Below are positions 23,396 to 32,222 of a DNA stretch of 64,000 nt, in pieces. The notes under the pieces are model-generated. The model was not told where the DNA came from and did not search any database. It saw only the letters and a program-made list of their open reading frames with translations. Position 1 is the stretch's first letter, and the number at the start of each line of letters is the position of its first letter. The position numbers were made by a program, and so were the translations under genes. The DNA is from Nocardia sp. alder85J. Lineage in GTDB: Bacteria > Actinomycetota > Actinomycetes > Mycobacteriales > Mycobacteriaceae. The DNA lies in NCBI RefSeq assembly GCF_020176955.2, contig NZ_JAIUCZ020000005.1, positions 434,001-498,000 of the forward strand. The letters are read 5' to 3'.

Positions 23396-23736
23396 GATTC
23401 GTACCCTCGGGTTCCTGTGAGCTGTGTGCTGTGGAACTGGTGATCGTGTGCTCGACGACTTGTCGAACCGATCCCGCCCTCGGCCCCGGGTTGCGGTACA
23501 GCATCTGCCCGCAGTGTAGTCACACCACGCGGCGGGCCTCATCCGCCCAGGTCAGCAACGGACAGGGCCGATCGGCCCCGGGCCGGGGGCGACCGACTGC
23601 GATCATCGATTCCGCCGCGACGAACCGGGTCTCCACCACCGAGTCCGCCGAGATTCCAGGTAGTGTTGAGCTACGTCGTCGACGTGCGGAGTTACCGGAC
23701 ACCTGAAAACGGGGCGACGACTGGACAGGACGCCGC
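23396..23736. other. Intergenic region, desaturase promoter side
   Basis: A divergent region between the desaturase (minus) and a small gene (plus). A short GTGT...ACAC inverted repeat lies near 23513-23524. I see no other structure. Confidence 0.4.
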
Positions 23737-23898
23737 ATGCGCACAGTGCGTGAGAAGGACTATCTCGAGCTGATGCGCGACATTGCCGCGTTCCGCCGAG
23801 CCCTGGTCACCGCCGATCGAGCCGAGCGCGCCCGGCTCGATCGCGCGATCAGCGAACACCACGACGAGGTACGCAAGCGGGACCGGCACGGCCGGTGA
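23737..23898 (+). CDS. Hypothetical small helical protein
   Basis: 53 aa, unrecognised. ATG 23737 is preceded by AGGA at 8 nt. The sequence is highly charged and predicted helical (KDYLELMRDIAAFRRALVTA, then RARLDRAISEHHDEVRKRD), with no cysteine or membrane segment. The amino-acid composition and ribosome-binding site are reasonable for a real small gene. No neighbour explains its role. Confidence 0.45.
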   Translation: MRTVREKDYLELMRDIAAFRRALVTADRAERARLDRAISEHHDEVRKRDRHGR

Positions 23899-23961
23899 TC
23901 CCGGCGCCCGCGACGACCGGGCACCGAGTCGGCCGGAGGTCAGGCCGGCCCGGGCGATCGG

Positions 23962-24168
23962 TCACCCGGTCGCGCCACCACCGATAATCGAATTCAGCTG
24001 TCGCCGTAACGCTTCCGGCGTGGCGGGATACGGTTGTTGCGGCACGATGGCGCCCAGCAGCCAGGACGGCACGGTCCGGGACACCGGGACCGGGTCGTCG
24101 GCGCCCCGTTCGACGAGGAGGTCGCGCGACAGCGCATCCATGTCGGCCAGGGTGGCGGCGACCACCAC
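23962..24168 (-). CDS. Hypothetical short protein, possibly a remnant
   Basis: A 68-aa frame starting with GTG at 24168, with a stop in frame shortly above. The sequence (DALSRDLLVERGADDPVPVS ... LLGAIVPQQPYPATPEALRRQ) looks protein-like and ends in IIGGGATG. There is no clear ribosome-binding site and no recognised family. It may be a small gene or the tail of a decayed one. Confidence 0.3.
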   Translation of the reverse strand: MVVAATLADMDALSRDLLVERGADDPVPVSRTVPSWLLGAIVPQQPYPATPEALRRQLNSIIGGGATG

Positions 24169-24301
24169 CGATCCCGGCGCGTCGCGCCGCTACGCGGAGC
24201 ATTGGCGACGGCCGGGAGTTAGCCACACCGCCGCCGCGGACCGTGCACGGCGCGCGGCCTCGGCACCGAATCATCGCAGGAACCGGTCCGGCCACCATTC
24301 C

Positions 24302-24314
24302 CTATGTAACATAG
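24302..24314 (+). promoter_or_regulatory. MarR autoregulatory operator
   Basis: CTATGT-A-ACATAG is a perfect 6-bp palindrome around one base, ending 5 bp before the GTG start of the MarR gene. TAACAT inside it could be the -10 box, which would make the transcript leaderless and directly repressible. Confidence 0.6.
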
Positions 24315-24318
24315 CCAT

Positions 24319-24747
24319 GTGGAGGAAGACGACGTCCATCGACTACAACAGCAGCTGAAGCTGCTGTACCGGCGCATCCAGCGGGAAAATCCTGTCATGG
24401 AGGGGATTTCGATCCCCATGGTGCAGGTGCTGGTCACGGTGCGGCGCTCCCCCACCGCACTCGGGCCCAGCGATGTCGCGGACGAGTTGCAGATGAAGAG
24501 TTCCAATGTCGCCGCGGCGCTGCGGGCACTGGAGGACCTGGGCCTGATCCTGCGGCGGCCCGACACCGCCGACCGGCGCCGGGTCTTCATCGAATTGACC
24601 GATCGGGGTCTCCAGGTCCTGGCGGAGATCCGCCGCAGCCGCCAGAGCTGGCTCCAGGACACCATGAGCACGGCCCTGACCCCGGCCGAGCAGCGGATCA
24701 TGCTGGTGGCGGGCGAACTGATGGAACGGCTCGCGCAGCAGGAGTAG
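24319..24747 (+). CDS. MarR family transcriptional regulator
   Basis: 142 aa, full-length single winged-helix MarR protein. The HTH is at about 45-75 (LGPSDVADELQMKSSNVAAAL RALEDLGLI), followed by the wing RRPDTADRRRVFIELTDRG, the standard MarR signature. The GTG at 24319 is next to a palindromic operator, pointing to autorepression. The only nearby candidate target is the convergent methyltransferase, so its real target may be elsewhere. Confidence 0.88.
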   Translation: MEEDDVHRLQQQLKLLYRRIQRENPVMEGISIPMVQVLVTVRRSPTALGPSDVADELQMKSSNVAAALRALEDLGLILRRPDTADRRRVFIELTDRGLQVLAEIRRSRQSWLQDTMSTALTPAEQRIMLVAGELMERLAQQE

Positions 24748-24764
24748 GCCCGCCGCCCGGCGGA

Positions 24765-25670
24765 TCAGGCGCGCGTGGCGACGATGTACCGGCGGGTGGC
24801 GATGTCCTCGGCGTCCGCGGGCAGCGGCGGCAGGCCGAGGGCCTCGAATTGCGCTGCGGCGGTACTGCTCCGGACGTGCCAGTCGCGCGCGGTCAGGTAT
24901 TCGCCGACGTCCTTGCGGTCGCCGAAGTACACCAGTTCGGACAGGTCGAGATCCAGACCCGCCTCACGCCGCCGTTCGGCGGCCGCCAGCATGCGCTCCC
25001 GGCGGCGTTCCCGATCGGCCCGGTCGAGGCGGCGGGCGTTGCCGGTGGCGAAGCGGCTGCCGGGGGCGCTGAGCGCGGTGACCGTGTCCAGCAACGAATC
25101 CTGCGCTTCCGGGGGGAGATAGCCCAGCAGGCCCTCGGCGCTCCACGCGGTGGGCAGGCTCGTGTCGAAGCCGGCGTCGGCCAGGGCGGCGGGCCAGTCC
25201 TGACGCAGATCGATCCCGACGGGACGCCGGTCGACGGCCGGGACGGCGCCGAGATCCGCCAGCGCCCAGGCCTTGAATTCGAGCACCTCGGGCTGGTCGA
25301 TCTCGTAGACCACCGTGTCCGCGGGCCAGGGCAGCCGGTAGGCGCGCGCGTCCAGGCCGGAGGCCAGGATCACCGCCTGCCGCACACCGGCGGCCGCGGC
25401 GTCGAGGAAGAAATCGTCGAAGAACCTGGTCCGTACGGCGATGGTGTCGGTCAGCCGGTCCCGGCCGCTCGCCGCGACGATCTCCGGGTCACCGGTCGCC
25501 AGCCGGATGTAGGCCTCGACCCCGACGGCGCGAACCAGCGGTTCGGCGAACGGATCGTCGATCAGGGCGTTCGGGGCCCGCGTGGCGCGCGCTCGCGCGG
25601 CGGCCACGATGGTCGCGGTCGCCCCGACGCTCGAGGCCAGATCCCAGGTGTCGTCGTCGGTCCGTGCCAA
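24765..25670 (-). CDS. Class I SAM-dependent methyltransferase (TIGR00027 / LCM-like family)
   Basis: 301 aa. It starts ARTDDDTWDLASSVGATATI and contains DDPFAEPLV, the conserved N-terminal pattern of the large mycobacterial/nocardial TIGR00027 group. The SAM-binding region follows (VILASGLDARAYRLPWP, VYEIDQPEVLEFK). Substrates of most members are unknown; some act in polyketide O-methylation. It is convergent with the MarR gene with 17 nt between the stops. Confidence 0.9.
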   Translation of the reverse strand: MARTDDDTWDLASSVGATATIVAAARARATRAPNALIDDPFAEPLVRAVGVEAYIRLATGDPEIVAASGRDRLTDTIAVRTRFFDDFFLDAAAAGVRQAVILASGLDARAYRLPWPADTVVYEIDQPEVLEFKAWALADLGAVPAVDRRPVGIDLRQDWPAALADAGFDTSLPTAWSAEGLLGYLPPEAQDSLLDTVTALSAPGSRFATGNARRLDRADRERRRERMLAAAERRREAGLDLDLSELVYFGDRKDVGEYLTARDWHVRSSTAAAQFEALGLPPLPADAEDIATRRYIVATRA

Positions 25671-25819
25671 TGTCCGATCCTCTCCCGATGATTTCCGCCC
25701 CCAGATAGCTATCCTAGATAGGAATCAGCTGAGCGTCCAGGGTGATCATCGGGCCCGGGGTGCGCGATCGGAGAGCCTCGGTGCGGGCCGCCGCGCGCGG
25801 GCGTTAAGGTCCTACTCCT

Positions 25820-26362
25820 GTGGCCCTCAGCGCAACCGTGTACAACTTCTCCGTCCAGCTCGCCGACGTCGATCGCGGCGTGTACGAGGATCTGGAGCTG
25901 AGAGTCGCGCGGCACCCCTCGGAATCCGCGGAGTTCATGGTCACGCGCCTGCTGGCGTACTGCCTGGAATACCGTGAGGGCATCGCGTTCAGCGACGGCG
26001 GGGTGTCGTCGGCCGACGAGCCCGCGGTGCTGGTGCGGGATCTCACCGGGCGGCTCACCGCCTGGATCGAGATCGGCGCGCCGGACGCGGAACGGGTGCA
26101 TCGCGGCAGCAAACTGACCGGCGACGTCGCGATCTACACCCATCGCGATCCGGCCAAGGTGCTGACCGGGCTCGCCGGCAAGAAGATCCACCGGGCCGAG
26201 GAGATCCCGCTGTACAGCTTCGACCGGGCGTTCGTCGACGCCGCGGCCGCCGTGCTGGAGCGGCGCAACACCGCCTCCCTGTCGGTCACCGAGCGGCTGC
26301 TGTATCTGGACGTCAACGGCACCGTCCTGAGCACACCGGTGCAGCAGCACCACCTGGGGTGA
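25820..26362 (+). CDS. YaeQ family protein
   Basis: 180 aa, matching the YaeQ family over its length: ATVYNFSVQLADVDRGVYEDLELRVARHPSES at the start (first part of it), RLLAYCLEY, then GRLTAWIEIGAPDAERVHR. YaeQ has a restriction-endonuclease-like (PD-(D/E)xK) fold, but its function is not settled. It starts with GTG, without a Shine-Dalgarno; TAAGGT about 16 nt before may be a -10 box. Confidence 0.88.
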   Translation: MALSATVYNFSVQLADVDRGVYEDLELRVARHPSESAEFMVTRLLAYCLEYREGIAFSDGGVSSADEPAVLVRDLTGRLTAWIEIGAPDAERVHRGSKLTGDVAIYTHRDPAKVLTGLAGKKIHRAEEIPLYSFDRAFVDAAAAVLERRNTASLSVTERLLYLDVNGTVLSTPVQQHHLG

Positions 26363-26803
26363 TCGATGGTGAGCCACCTCACATGCCCGGCAACGGAATA
26401 GATAGCGCCACCGACCCGTTGATCACCATTGCCGGCGCCCGAACACCCCCGGGCCTCACCCTTCGTCGCCACGAGCGACCACTCGCCGAGAGGCGGTTGT
26501 GGGGCGTCGGTCTTCTCTCCTCCGCCGCCGGGCACCTGTCCGGCGGCGGAGTCGTGTCCGCCGCCGATCGAGACATCCTGTGCGGCGTGACACCACTTAC
26601 CGCAGCGCACGGCCAGCACCCCGCGCAAAGCCGAACACCCGGCCGCCGCGCACCGTCCGGGCGCCGCCGAAACGGGTTCGGCGCGAGACGAATTCGCGGA
26701 ACCACGACGTCGCCATACGCCGCCGGGCAGGTCCCGCGCGAGACCGATTCGCCCGTCGTGATCGATACCTCCGCCCTGGTTCACCAGGAGGAGGCCGCAG
26801 CGA
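26363..26803. other. 441-bp intergenic region downstream of yaeQ and pheT
   Basis: It lies between the convergent 3' ends of the YaeQ gene and pheT. Apart from a GC-rich hairpin at 26520-26551 I see no gene or repeat. The open frames here have poor composition and no start signals. Confidence 0.5.
26520..26551. terminator. Hairpin between convergent yaeQ and pheT
   Basis: A 12-bp perfect stem, CTCCGCCGCCGG (26520-26531) with CCGGCGGCGGAG (26540-26551), has an 8-nt loop. It is well placed to stop transcripts from either side but lacks a T-run and is 250 nt beyond the pheT stop. Confidence 0.4.
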
Positions 26804-29311
26804 TCAGCCGCGCAGCAGTGCGCCGACCGCGGTCGACGCCGCCGAGACCGCCGCGTCGCGGGCGGCGCTGGCCTCGTCCTCGGTGAGGGTGCGGTCGGTG
26901 GCGCGGAAGCGCAGGGCGTAGGTGAGGGACTTTCGCCCCGCACCGGCCTGTTCGCCCTCGTACACGTCGAACAGCGCGATGTGCTCGAGCAGTTCCCCGG
27001 CGCCGGAGCGCAGGGCCGACTCGACCGCGGCCGCGGGGACGGCCTTCTCCACACTCACCGACACGTCCTGCAAGACCGCCGGGAATGCGGAAATCACCGG
27101 GGCGGGCCGGGATTCGCGCAACGGCAGGGCATCCAGGTCGAGTTCCAGGGCGCAGGTGCGCGGCGGCAGGCCGGCGCGGTCCAGGACCGCCGGATGCAGC
27201 TCGCCCGCGTACCCGACGACCGTGCCGTCGACGATCAGCGCGGCACAGCGACCGGGATGGAACGGCAGGTGCGCGGCCGCGCGGCGTTCGAGCTCGACCC
27301 CGGCCGCGGCGGCGACGGCGTCGGCCAGCGCGAAGGCGTCGGCGGCCGACGCGACCCGGCCCGCACCCCACGGACCGCGCGGTTCCCGGCGGCCGGTGAG
27401 CACCGCGGCCACGTGCACCGGCTGCTCCGGCAGCGAATTCAGCAGGGCCGTGACCTGCTCGTCGGTCGGGCGGCGGTCGACCGGCAGCGGCGGGACCGGA
27501 CCGGTGTTCGGCGTGGCCAGCACCACCTGGCCGATCGCGTAGAGCGCGAGATCACGCTCACCGCGCGACAGGTTGCGCACGGCGATCTCGAACAGGCCGG
27601 GCAGCAGCGTGCTCGACAGTTCGGCCTTCTCGGCGTCCAGCGGATTGAGCACACGCAGCGTGTCGCGGCGCGGATCGTCGGCGTCCAGGCCCCAGGTGTC
27701 GAACACACCCTCCTGCATGAACACCGGCGACGGCACCTCCACCGCACCGGCGAAGGCCAGCGCCCGGCTGACCGCGCGGCGGCGGCGCTGCGCGGCGCTG
27801 AGGCCGCGGCCCGCGGGCGCGGTCGGCAGCACCGACGGGATCAGCTCCAGGCCCTCCAGCCGCAGCACCTCCTCGACCAGGTCGGCGGGCTGGGTCAGAT
27901 CGGGCCGCCAGCTCGGCGGGGTGACCACCAGCTGGGCATGGCCGGTGCTCTCGTCCACTCCCACGTCGACCGTGCAGCCGATCTGGGTCAGCCGGCGCGC
28001 GGAGGTGCCGGTCGGGTAGGTGACGCCCGCGATGCGGTCGGCGAGGTCGATATCGATGTGGATCGGCGCCGCCGCCGGGGTGGGCACCCGCACATCGGTG
28101 AGGACCTGCTCGACCGTGCCACCGGCGATCTGCGCCAGCAGCGTGGCGGCGCGGTCCAGCGCGGCGATGTTCACCTCGGGGTCGACGATCCGCTCGAACC
28201 GCCGGGACGCCTCCGAGGACAGCTTGTGCCGCCGCGTGGTGCGGGCCACCGCGACCGGATTCCAGGTCGCGGCCTCCAGCAGGATGTCGGTCGAGGTCGC
28301 GCCCACCTCGGTGCTCGCGCCGCCCATCACGCCGGCCAGCGAGACGACCCCGCTGTCGTCGGCGATCACCACGTCCTCGGCGTGCAGGGTGCGTTCGGCC
28401 TCGTCCAGGGTGCGCAGGGTCTCGCCGGTGTGCGCGCGGCGCACCGTCAGCTCGCCGCGCACCTTGGTGGCGTCGAACGCGTGCAGCGGCTGGCCCAGCT
28501 CCAGCATGACGTAGTTGGTGACGTCGACCGCCGGGGAGATCGGGCGCACGCCGGACAGCAGCAGCCGCCGCTGCAACCACCACGGGCTGACCGCCGCCGG
28601 GTCGATGCCGGTGACCCGGCGCACCGCGAACCGGGTGCACAGCGATTCCGCCTCCAACCGCACCGGCCACGCCTCGGTGGCGGCGTCGGGCAGCGTGCGG
28701 ACCGCGGGATCCACGAATTCCAGATCGAAGCCGCAGGCCAGCTCGCGGGCCAGGCCGCGCACCGAGAAGGCGTAGCCGCGGTCGGGGGTGATGGCCAGTT
28801 CCACCACCGTGTCGTCGAGACCGAGCAGCACGTTGGCGTCGGCGCCGGGCCGCGCGGTGCCGGGCTCCAGCACCAGGATGCCGGAATGATCCTTGCCGAT
28901 ACCCAATTCGGCGACCGAGCAGATCATGCCGTTGGACACGTGGCCGTAGGTCTTGCGCGAGCTGATCGCGAACCCGCCCGGCAGCACGCCGCCCGGCAGC
29001 ACCACCACGACCAGGTCATCGACCGCGAAATTGCGTGCGCCACAGACGATTTCCTGCAAGTGGTCGGGAATACCGATGTCCACCTTGCAGAATCGGATCG
29101 GCTTCTTGAACTCGGTCAGCTCGGTGATCTCCGCGACCCGGCCGACCACCAGCGGATGCGGGATGTCACCGGTGATGCGCGCCAAGGTGTCGATCTCCTC
29201 GACCTCCAGGCCCACCCGGACGAAACCGGCGTCCAGTTCCTCCGGCGTGACCGCCCAGTCGGGGGTCGCGCGCTGCAGGACATCCGTCAGCCAGGACTGC
29301 GCTACTCGCAC
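26804..29311 (-). CDS. pheT: Phenylalanyl-tRNA synthetase beta subunit
   Basis: 835 aa. It pairs with PheS as the alpha2beta2 enzyme that charges tRNA-Phe. Visible parts are the N-terminal tRNA-binding EMAP-like domain (KKPIRFCKVDIG ... EIVCGARNF), the B3/B4 editing region (NYVMLELGQPLHAFDA) and the C-terminal anticodon-binding ferredoxin-like domain (FPAVLQDVSVSVEKAVPAA). GTG 29311 (RVAQSWLTDVLQ) is the natural start, 37 nt after pheS. The open frame continues above into pheS without meaning. Confidence 0.97.
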   Translation of the reverse strand: MRVAQSWLTDVLQRATPDWAVTPEELDAGFVRVGLEVEEIDTLARITGDIPHPLVVGRVAEITELTEFKKPIRFCKVDIGIPDHLQEIVCGARNFAVDDLVVVVLPGGVLPGGFAISSRKTYGHVSNGMICSVAELGIGKDHSGILVLEPGTARPGADANVLLGLDDTVVELAITPDRGYAFSVRGLARELACGFDLEFVDPAVRTLPDAATEAWPVRLEAESLCTRFAVRRVTGIDPAAVSPWWLQRRLLLSGVRPISPAVDVTNYVMLELGQPLHAFDATKVRGELTVRRAHTGETLRTLDEAERTLHAEDVVIADDSGVVSLAGVMGGASTEVGATSTDILLEAATWNPVAVARTTRRHKLSSEASRRFERIVDPEVNIAALDRAATLLAQIAGGTVEQVLTDVRVPTPAAAPIHIDIDLADRIAGVTYPTGTSARRLTQIGCTVDVGVDESTGHAQLVVTPPSWRPDLTQPADLVEEVLRLEGLELIPSVLPTAPAGRGLSAAQRRRRAVSRALAFAGAVEVPSPVFMQEGVFDTWGLDADDPRRDTLRVLNPLDAEKAELSSTLLPGLFEIAVRNLSRGERDLALYAIGQVVLATPNTGPVPPLPVDRRPTDEQVTALLNSLPEQPVHVAAVLTGRREPRGPWGAGRVASAADAFALADAVAAAAGVELERRAAAHLPFHPGRCAALIVDGTVVGYAGELHPAVLDRAGLPPRTCALELDLDALPLRESRPAPVISAFPAVLQDVSVSVEKAVPAAAVESALRSGAGELLEHIALFDVYEGEQAGAGRKSLTYALRFRATDRTLTEDEASAARDAAVSAASTAVGALLRG

Positions 29312-29348
29312 GTGACGTTCGCTTTCCTTCGAATCGAGCGGGGTGGGT

Positions 29349-30410
29349 TCAGGACTGGACGCCGAACGGCAGCGTGAAACGCACATCGCCCTCGACGATG
29401 TCGCGCATGTCGGTCAGGCCGTTGCGGAATTGCAGGGTGCGTTCCATGCCCATGCCGAACGCGAACCCGGTGTAGATCTCGGGGTCGATACCGCTGGCGA
29501 TCAGCACCCGCGGGTTGACCATGCCGCAGCCGCCCCACTCGACCCAGCCGGCACCGCCCCTCTTGTCCGGGAACCAGACGTCCACCTCCGCGGACGGCTC
29601 GGTGAACGGGAAGAAGCTGGGGCGCATGCGAGTTCGCGTGTCCGGGCCGAACAGGGCTCGGGCGAAGGCGTCCAGAGTGCCGCGCAGGTGGCCCATGGTC
29701 AGGCCCTTGTCCACGGCCAGCCCCTCGACCTGGGAGAACACCGGGGTATGGGTGGCGTCGAGCTCGTCGGTGCGGAAGGTGCGGCCGGGGCAGACCACGT
29801 AGATCGGCAGCTCCCGCTCCAGCAGCGAGCGCACCTGCACCGGCGAGGTGTGCGTGCGCAGCACCTGCCGCGACCCCTCCGGCGCGATGTGGAAGGTGTC
29901 CTGCATGGTGCGCGCCGGATGGTCGGGCAGGAAGTTGAGCGCGTCGAAGTTGAAGTGCTCGGTCTCGACCTCGGGGCCCTCGGCCACCTCCCAGCCCATC
30001 CCGACGAACACGTCGGCGATCCGCTCGGACAGCACCGTGATCGGATGCCGCGCGCCGACGGCGGCCCGCCCGGCCGGGAGGGTGACGTCGATCGCCTCCG
30101 ACACCAGCACGGCGGCGTCGCGCACGGCCTCCAGCTCGGCGCGGCGGGCCTCGTAGGCGTCCGTCACCCGGCCGCGGGCGACGTTGACCCGCTTGCCCGC
30201 GTCGGCCTTCTCCTCCTTGGGCAGCGTGCCCAGGGAGCGCTGCGCCAGCGCGATCGGCGATTTCCCGCCCATGTACTCGGTCTTGGCGGCCGCCAGCGCA
30301 TCCAAGTCGGCCGCCGCCGCGAACGCCTGCTGCGCCGCGTCGGCCGCGGCGGCGAGCGCCTCCTCGGTCAGCGCCGCTGTCGGGTCCGCTGGTGCGTTGT
30401 CGTCGGCCAC
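29349..30410 (-). CDS. pheS: Phenylalanyl-tRNA synthetase alpha subunit
   Basis: 353 aa catalytic subunit. An N-terminal coiled coil (LTEEALAAAADAAQQAFAAA, first 100 residues) is followed by the class II aminoacyl-tRNA synthetase core: motif 2 FRTDELDATHTPVFSQVEG, the Phe-pocket region, and motif 3 GFAFGMGMERTLQFRNGL. The GTG at 30410 (ADDNAPADPTAAL) follows AGGGAGA, spaced somewhat long. A TACGAT -10-like box lies about 60 nt further up. No T-box leader is present. The exporter terminator isolates it from the gene upstream. Confidence 0.96.
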   Translation of the reverse strand: MADDNAPADPTAALTEEALAAAADAAQQAFAAAADLDALAAAKTEYMGGKSPIALAQRSLGTLPKEEKADAGKRVNVARGRVTDAYEARRAELEAVRDAAVLVSEAIDVTLPAGRAAVGARHPITVLSERIADVFVGMGWEVAEGPEVETEHFNFDALNFLPDHPARTMQDTFHIAPEGSRQVLRTHTSPVQVRSLLERELPIYVVCPGRTFRTDELDATHTPVFSQVEGLAVDKGLTMGHLRGTLDAFARALFGPDTRTRMRPSFFPFTEPSAEVDVWFPDKRGGAGWVEWGGCGMVNPRVLIASGIDPEIYTGFAFGMGMERTLQFRNGLTDMRDIVEGDVRFTLPFGVQS

Positions 30411-30558
30411 GGTGGTTCGTCTCCCTGACTGGTACACGTCCGGCTGGTTGTCCGTCTCATTCTTGCCGGTCGCATCGTAGACAATCCAATCAGGCCACCT
30501 CATCCCGTTTTCGCGGCAGGTGGGACCCCTCGTGAGTATGCGCCCGGCTCGGGACAGG

Positions 30559-30593
30559 GTACGCCCCACCCGGCGTGGCCGGATGGGGCGTAC
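30559..30593 (-). terminator. Terminator of the exporter gene upstream of pheS
   Basis: The arms GTACGCCCCA (30559-30568) and TGGGGCGTAC (30584-30593) pair. An inner CCGGC/GCCGG stem with a GTG loop extends this to 16 bp with a single mismatch. It lies 16 nt after the exporter stop codon on the minus strand. Confidence 0.8.
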
Positions 30594-30608
30594 GGCGTGC
30601 CGCCGCGG

Positions 30609-32027
30609 TCAGGAGACCGGCACGATCCGCCGCGGCAGCAGCACCGCGACCAGCGCGCCGACCGCGACGATCACCGCGCCGACCATCACCGCCGGCGCGA
30701 GACCGTCGACGTACTGCTGACCACCCAGATAGGACCCGTAGGAGGAGAACACCGACGACAGCACCGCGACACCGAGGGCGACGCCGACCTCACGCAGCGT
30801 GTTGCTGGTACCGGAGGCGATGGCCTGATCCTGCGGCGCGGCGCTGGCCATGGTGACCGTGGCACCCGGTGCGAACGTCAGCCCCATGCCGATACCGGCG
30901 AGCAGGAACGGCCCGACGAACGCGCCGTAACCGGTGTCCACCCCGATCGCCAGGGCGAGCCACGCCAGCGCCGCGGCCTGCATCGCCTGACCCAGGGCCA
31001 GCAGCGTGCGGGCGCCGACCCGGTCGACGACCAGGCCCGCGATCGGCGCCACCACCATCGGCGCCAGGGTCCACGGCATGGTGCGGATGCCCGCCTGCAA
31101 CGGGGACAGGTGCTGCACCACCTGGAAGTACTGGGCCAGCAGGAAGATCGAGCCGAACACCCCGACACCGAAAGTGAAGGTGGTCACGTTCACGAGCCCG
31201 AAGGCACGGGACCGGAACAGCCGCAACGGCAGCAGCGGATTCGGAGTGCGCAGCTCCCACACGATCAGCCCCACCAGCAGGGCGCCGCCGGCGATCAGGG
31301 TCACGAGCACCTGCGCCGACATCCAGCCGTCACCCGCGCCGTGCACGATGCCCCAGACCACCGCGAGCACACCACCCGAACCCAGCAGCAGTCCGAGCAC
31401 ATCGAAACGCCCTGCGCCACCGTGGGATTCGGTCAGCACCCGGGCCACGAACGGCAACGCCAGGATGCCGATGGGCACGTTCAGCCAGAAGATCCACTGC
31501 CAGTTCAGGCCGTCGACCACCGCGCCGCCGATCACCGGGCCCAGCGCCACGCCGAGGCCGGAGATACCGCCCCAGATGCCGATGGCCGCGCTGCGCATCT
31601 TCTCCGGGACCGCCGCCGACAGCAGGGTCAGCGACAGCGGCATCACCGCCGCCCCGCCGAAGCCCTGCACCGCGCGGGCCGTGATCAGCATCCACGGCTC
31701 GGTGGCCAACGCGCACGCCGCGGAGGCGGCGGTGAACAGTGCGATACCGGTCAGGAACATCCGCTTGCGCCCGATCCGGTCACCCAGCGCGGACGCGGCG
31801 AGCAGCAGGGAGGCGAACGACAGCGTGTACGCGTTGACGAACCACTGCAGGTCGGTGAGCGAGGCGCCGAGCTCGTGCTTGATCACCGGCAGTGCGTTGG
31901 TCACGACCAGGTTGTCCAGCGTGACCATGAACATCGGGATGCCGACGGCCAGCAGAACCGCGGCGAGAGGACGAGGCGCCCGGGAGCGCGAGGTGGCGGA
32001 CGACCCGGAGGTGAGGGTTGTGGTCAT
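30609..32027 (-). CDS. MFS multidrug exporter, DHA2 (EmrB/QacA) family
   Basis: 472 aa, about 14 hydrophobic helices. Motifs: DNLVVTNALPVIKHELG in helix 1, SALGDRIGRKRMF in loop 2-3 (motif A), ARAVQGFGGAAVMPLSL in helix 4 and GLGVALGPVIGGAVVD in helix 5 (motif C, antiporter). This is a proton-driven drug exporter by family. The ATG at 32027 is preceded by AAAGGAT. It is divergent from a TetR gene, with a strong promoter and GTTATC/GATAAC operators in between, a classic repressor-pump pair. Confidence 0.92.
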   Translation of the reverse strand: MTTTLTSGSSATSRSRAPRPLAAVLLAVGIPMFMVTLDNLVVTNALPVIKHELGASLTDLQWFVNAYTLSFASLLLAASALGDRIGRKRMFLTGIALFTAASAACALATEPWMLITARAVQGFGGAAVMPLSLTLLSAAVPEKMRSAAIGIWGGISGLGVALGPVIGGAVVDGLNWQWIFWLNVPIGILALPFVARVLTESHGGAGRFDVLGLLLGSGGVLAVVWGIVHGAGDGWMSAQVLVTLIAGGALLVGLIVWELRTPNPLLPLRLFRSRAFGLVNVTTFTFGVGVFGSIFLLAQYFQVVQHLSPLQAGIRTMPWTLAPMVVAPIAGLVVDRVGARTLLALGQAMQAAALAWLALAIGVDTGYGAFVGPFLLAGIGMGLTFAPGATVTMASAAPQDQAIASGTSNTLREVGVALGVAVLSSVFSSYGSYLGGQQYVDGLAPAVMVGAVIVAVGALVAVLLPRRIVPVS

Positions 32028-32044
32028 GACCGAGATCCTTTGTT

Positions 32045-32100
32045 GTTATCCACTGATAACTCGACGTCGTCAGAGTATGCATCGGCTGATAACATGTCAA
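32045..32100 (-). promoter_or_regulatory. Exporter promoter with two TetR-type operator sites
   Basis: On the minus strand TTGACA (32100-32095), 17 nt and TACTCT (32077-32072) form a near-ideal promoter. A perfect palindrome GTTATC-CACT-GATAAC lies at 32045-32060, just past the transcript start. A second CTGATAAC half-site lies in the spacer at 32085-32092, about three helical turns away. Binding would block the promoter. Confidence 0.75.
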
Positions 32101-32222
32101 TGGGCAACAGGTCCGGTCCTGGCCGCCCACCGGAACATCCGGCGATCGGAGCCGATGGCAGGATCGACCTCGGAGTCGAGTAATCGGTCATCCAGGAACC
32201 GGCATCGAGAAGGAGGACGACG

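Noticed and set aside
23692..23889. A 65-codon minus-strand frame opposite the small 53-aa gene
   Set aside because: The product has poor composition and no ribosome-binding site; the plus-strand frame has both a better start signal and a more protein-like sequence.
30411..30560. T-box riboswitch or Phe-rich leader peptide upstream of pheS
   Set aside because: No T-box sequence, no specifier-loop hairpin and no run of Phe codons is visible.
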